NCBI GenBank assembly: GCA_035426385.1
Contig: DAOLZQ010000065.1
Span: 1 to 14,906, forward strand
Direction: 5' to 3'
Length of the DNA stretch: 14,906 nucleotides
Origin: Parvibacillus sp035426385
GTDB taxonomy: Bacteria; Bacteroidota; Bacteroidia; Chitinophagales; Saprospiraceae
The position numbers and the translations under genes were made by a program. The notes under the pieces were generated by a model. The model was not told the DNA's origin. It did no database searches and was given only the letters and a program-made list of their open reading frames with translations. This document shows positions 12,383 through 14,906 of the stretch, one piece after another (within the stretch, counting starts at the first letter, position 1; every line of letters begins with the position of its first letter).

Positions 12383-14824
12383 ATGGAAAATATTTTTGCT
12401 GAAATTATAGTACCTCTACCCATCAGGGATACCTATACTTTCAGTGTTCCACCACATCTGGCTCACATTCAGCCGGGGCACCGGGTAGAAGTGCAGTTTG
12501 GCAGGAAGAAGCGATATACCGGTATCGTACACCATCTACATCAGAAGAATGATCGGAACCTTCAGGTAAAACCTATACTCGATATACTTGATGCTGAACC
12601 GCTGATAAGTAAATTGCAGTTGGACTTCTGGGGCCAATTGACAGAATATTATTTATGTACACTGGGTGAGGTGATGAATGTGGCACTGCCCGCCGGGATT
12701 AAACTGAGCAGTGAGACTAATTTTATCTTCAATGAAAGCTTTGCAGATAGATTGGATGAACTTACAGGTGATGCAGCACTACTCGCTGAAGCATTAAGTC
12801 ATCAGAAGGAACTCAGTTACTATACCGTACAGGACTTACTGGGTAAAAAATCAATTCAGCCCATCATTCAGGCGCTCTTACACCTGGGAGTGATGTTGCT
12901 GAAAGAGGAATTAAAACAAACCTATAAACCAAAAACTCAGAAATTTATCGTACCTCTTTTTGTTGCAGATAATGAGGGCCTGGAACAGGTATTTGAGAAA
13001 GTAAAAAATGCACCAAAGCAGACTGAAGTTGTCTTAGCCCTATTGCAGTGGATAAAGTCAGACACGGCGGTTTCTACAGCGATGCTCAATGAGAAAATTC
13101 CCGACAGTGCTGCAGCCTTAAAGTCTATGGAGAAGAAGGGCCTGCTGTCACTGGAAGAAAGGCAGGTCTCACGGGCTGATAGTCTGGAGGGTTGGAATGC
13201 AGCCAAGATGCAGTTGTCCCCAGTTCAGGAAATAGCAGTAGCACAGATCAAGGGAGGGTTTGAAGAGCAAGGTATAGTTTTATTGCATGGTGTAACCGGT
13301 TCCGGAAAGACCTTGGTGTATATTCGTCTCATCGAAGAGGCCTTAGCGGCAGGGGGCCAAGTACTCTACATGGTGCCAGAGATAGCGCTCACTACGCAGC
13401 TTATGCAGAGGATACAGAATTACTTTGGTGATAGTGCTGGTGTATATCATTCAGGAGTGGGTAGTGATTATAAAGTGGATCTCTGGGACTCAGTCCGGAA
13501 GGGTAAATCACTTGTTATTAGTGCGCGGTCAGGCATTTTCCTGCCCTTCAAAAACTTGAGGCTCATCATCATTGATGAGGAGCATGAGTATTCCTACAAG
13601 CAGAATGATCCTGCACCACGATACCACATACGCGAAGCTTCTATCATGCTCAGCCGGTTGTATGGAGCCAAGATATTATTTGGTTCGGCTACCCCTTCGA
13701 TGGAATCTTACTTTAACGCTCTCAGGGGTCGATATGCATTAGTGCAGCTTACCGAGCGCTATGGTGATGCTGCTCTTCCTAAGGTGCGGTTGATAGACCG
13801 ACGACTGGCGGAGAACAGTAAGCCCAAGGGCAGCCATTTCAGTCCCGCACTTCTGCATGAGATGATGACTACACTTATGAACCGGAAGCAAGTGATCATA
13901 TTTCAGAACCGTCGGGGATTTTCACCCGTCCTGACTTGTAAGCTTTGCGGCTGGACAAAGCAGTGCATCAACTGTGATGTCAGTATGCCTTACCATAAAT
14001 ACAACCACAGCTTCATGTGCCACTATTGTGGGTGGAGCGATCCAGCGGATCCTGCTTGTCCCGCTTGTGGTAATGTGGACCTTGAACACATTGGCTTTGG
14101 CACAGAGAAGATAGAGGAAGAACTGCGGATATTATTCCCGGAAGCAGAGATTGCTCGTATGGATCTCGATACTGTCAGGGGAAAGCGTGCACTGGCTGAT
14201 ATGATCTTTCGATTAGAGACCGGTCAGATAGATATCCTAGTGGGAACTCAATTGGTCAGTAAGGGCCTAGACTTTGAAAATGTTGAATTGGTTGGTATTA
14301 TCAGCGCAGATCAGTTGACTCGATATCCTGATTTTCGGACGGGTGAGCGTGCTTTCCAGATGATGGTACAAGTGAGTGGACGCAGCGGGCGCACTTCAAA
14401 CCAAGGAAAGGTTTATATCCAATACGAGAAAATTCCTGCCCGGATGCTCGAGCAGGTCAAACAGGCCGATTATGCATCCTTTTACAATGAGACTCTCGAA
14501 GAAAGGTACAAATTTAAATATCCACCTTATTGTAGATTGATAGGAGTGACTATACGGCACCGCCATCCTGATATAGCCCGAAATGGTGCTGAGTTCCTGG
14601 CTGCACAACTAAGAGATAAGTGGGGCTCTCGAATCATCGGGCCAGCGCCTGGTCTAATTTCACGCATTCGGAATTACTATATCTTCGAAATACTTATTAA
14701 GATGGAACGTAAGCTTGCCATCATTACTGAGCTAAAAAATGATCTCCAAGAAGCTCGTCTGCGCACACTTGCTGATCCGGCACTTAAGAGCTTAAGTATT
14801 TCTATCGACGTAGATCCGTTGTAA
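12383..14824 (+). CDS. priA: primosomal replication restart helicase PriA
   Basis: A 3'-5' DNA helicase that recognises stalled or broken forks and reloads the replisome. 813 residues from ATG 12383, against about 730 in E. coli. An in-frame TTG at 12314 would add 23 residues with no PriA-like content; the ATG gives MENIFAEIIVPLPIRDTYTF, the expected start of the 3'-end-binding domain. Walker A GVTGSGKT is at 303-310, the DEAH-like box DEEH at 398-401 and motif III GSATP at 434-438. The zinc module carries eight cysteines (519, 522, 528, 531, 546, 549, 559, 562), enough for both zinc sites. Motifs LVGTQLVSKGLDFENVELVG and QVSGRSGR in the second helicase lobe complete the set. All key residues are present. 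The extra length lies partly before the helicase core. The frame is complete and ends 82 bp before the window edge. Confidence 0.96.
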   Translation: MENIFAEIIVPLPIRDTYTFSVPPHLAHIQPGHRVEVQFGRKKRYTGIVHHLHQKNDRNLQVKPILDILDAEPLISKLQLDFWGQLTEYYLCTLGEVMNVALPAGIKLSSETNFIFNESFADRLDELTGDAALLAEALSHQKELSYYTVQDLLGKKSIQPIIQALLHLGVMLLKEELKQTYKPKTQKFIVPLFVADNEGLEQVFEKVKNAPKQTEVVLALLQWIKSDTAVSTAMLNEKIPDSAAALKSMEKKGLLSLEERQVSRADSLEGWNAAKMQLSPVQEIAVAQIKGGFEEQGIVLLHGVTGSGKTLVYIRLIEEALAAGGQVLYMVPEIALTTQLMQRIQNYFGDSAGVYHSGVGSDYKVDLWDSVRKGKSLVISARSGIFLPFKNLRLIIIDEEHEYSYKQNDPAPRYHIREASIMLSRLYGAKILFGSATPSMESYFNALRGRYALVQLTERYGDAALPKVRLIDRRLAENSKPKGSHFSPALLHEMMTTLMNRKQVIIFQNRRGFSPVLTCKLCGWTKQCINCDVSMPYHKYNHSFMCHYCGWSDPADPACPACGNVDLEHIGFGTEKIEEELRILFPEAEIARMDLDTVRGKRALADMIFRLETGQIDILVGTQLVSKGLDFENVELVGIISADQLTRYPDFRTGERAFQMMVQVSGRSGRTSNQGKVYIQYEKIPARMLEQVKQADYASFYNETLEERYKFKYPPYCRLIGVTIRHRHPDIARNGAEFLAAQLRDKWGSRIIGPAPGLISRIRNYYIFEILIKMERKLAIITELKNDLQEARLRTLADPALKSLSISIDVDPL

Positions 14825-14895
14825 TTTTCGGGTTTTATTATGGATATAGGCTATATGCAGAAATGCGATAGGCAATAGGCAAAAAAATCCAAATT

Positions 14896-14906
14896 GCTAA
14901 CATGCT
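14896..14906. repeat. GCTAACATGCT string at the window edge
   Basis: This string resembles CCAACATGCC (8899-8908) and CCAACGTGCTGAC (8850-8862). It follows a short repeat-like stretch (GCGATAGGCAATAGGC, 14867-14882) and a palindrome ATATAG-G-CTATAT (14844-14856). It may be the edge of a repeat-rich spacer that continues to the right. Confidence 0.35.

Overview
This window is a chromosomal segment from a member of the Bacteroidota, at moderate to low GC. The evidence is the 504-residue F1 beta subunit with the insertions usual in that phylum, an atpD-atpC pair standing apart from other ATP synthase genes, signal peptides ending in '-AQ', promoters of the TAnnTTTG (-7) type, poor Shine-Dalgarno sequences, and families common there (GH73/LysM glucosaminidase, DUF937, YdeI/OmdA). 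The lineage below phylum (perhaps Chitinophagia or Saprospiria) cannot be settled from this sequence. No phage, CRISPR array, intact transposon or secretion locus is visible; most of the window is housekeeping or metabolic.

Layout: a rho-independent terminator of an upstream gene (46-85); two tandem, overlapping, paralogous small outer-membrane beta-barrel genes (280-1351); about 550 bp without a convincing gene but with a large bulged inverted repeat (1352-1904); paaZ, the ring-opening hydrolase/aldehyde dehydrogenase fusion of phenylacetate catabolism (1905-3944); a convergent YegP-like DUF1508 gene (3990-4325, minus); a crotonase-family gene (4493-5239) followed by a YdeI/OmdA-type gene (5273-5884); the atpD-atpC operon with a good promoter (5971-6002), followed by a tRNA with anticodon CAT (7906-7979) and a strong terminator (7995-8023). 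Next come a small secreted protein with an Ivy-like CKxH(D/N)C loop (8189-8710), convergent with a GH73/LysM glucosaminidase (8943-10232, minus), a DUF937 gene with its terminator (10468-11174), an FkbM-family methyltransferase (11337-12251) and priA (12383-14824).

How the genes relate: AtpD and AtpC form the catalytic and the short epsilon part of F1. PaaZ and the crotonase could act in CoA-thioester catabolism, but no other paa gene is present here. The secreted CKSHNC protein and the neighbouring peptidoglycan hydrolase both point to the cell wall, and a lysozyme-inhibitor/hydrolase neighbourhood is the most interesting functional hypothesis in the window. Other points worth checking are a non-canonical T-loop in the CAT tRNA, two TTG 'starts' that fall inside -7 promoter elements, and short-period repeats in several spacers.
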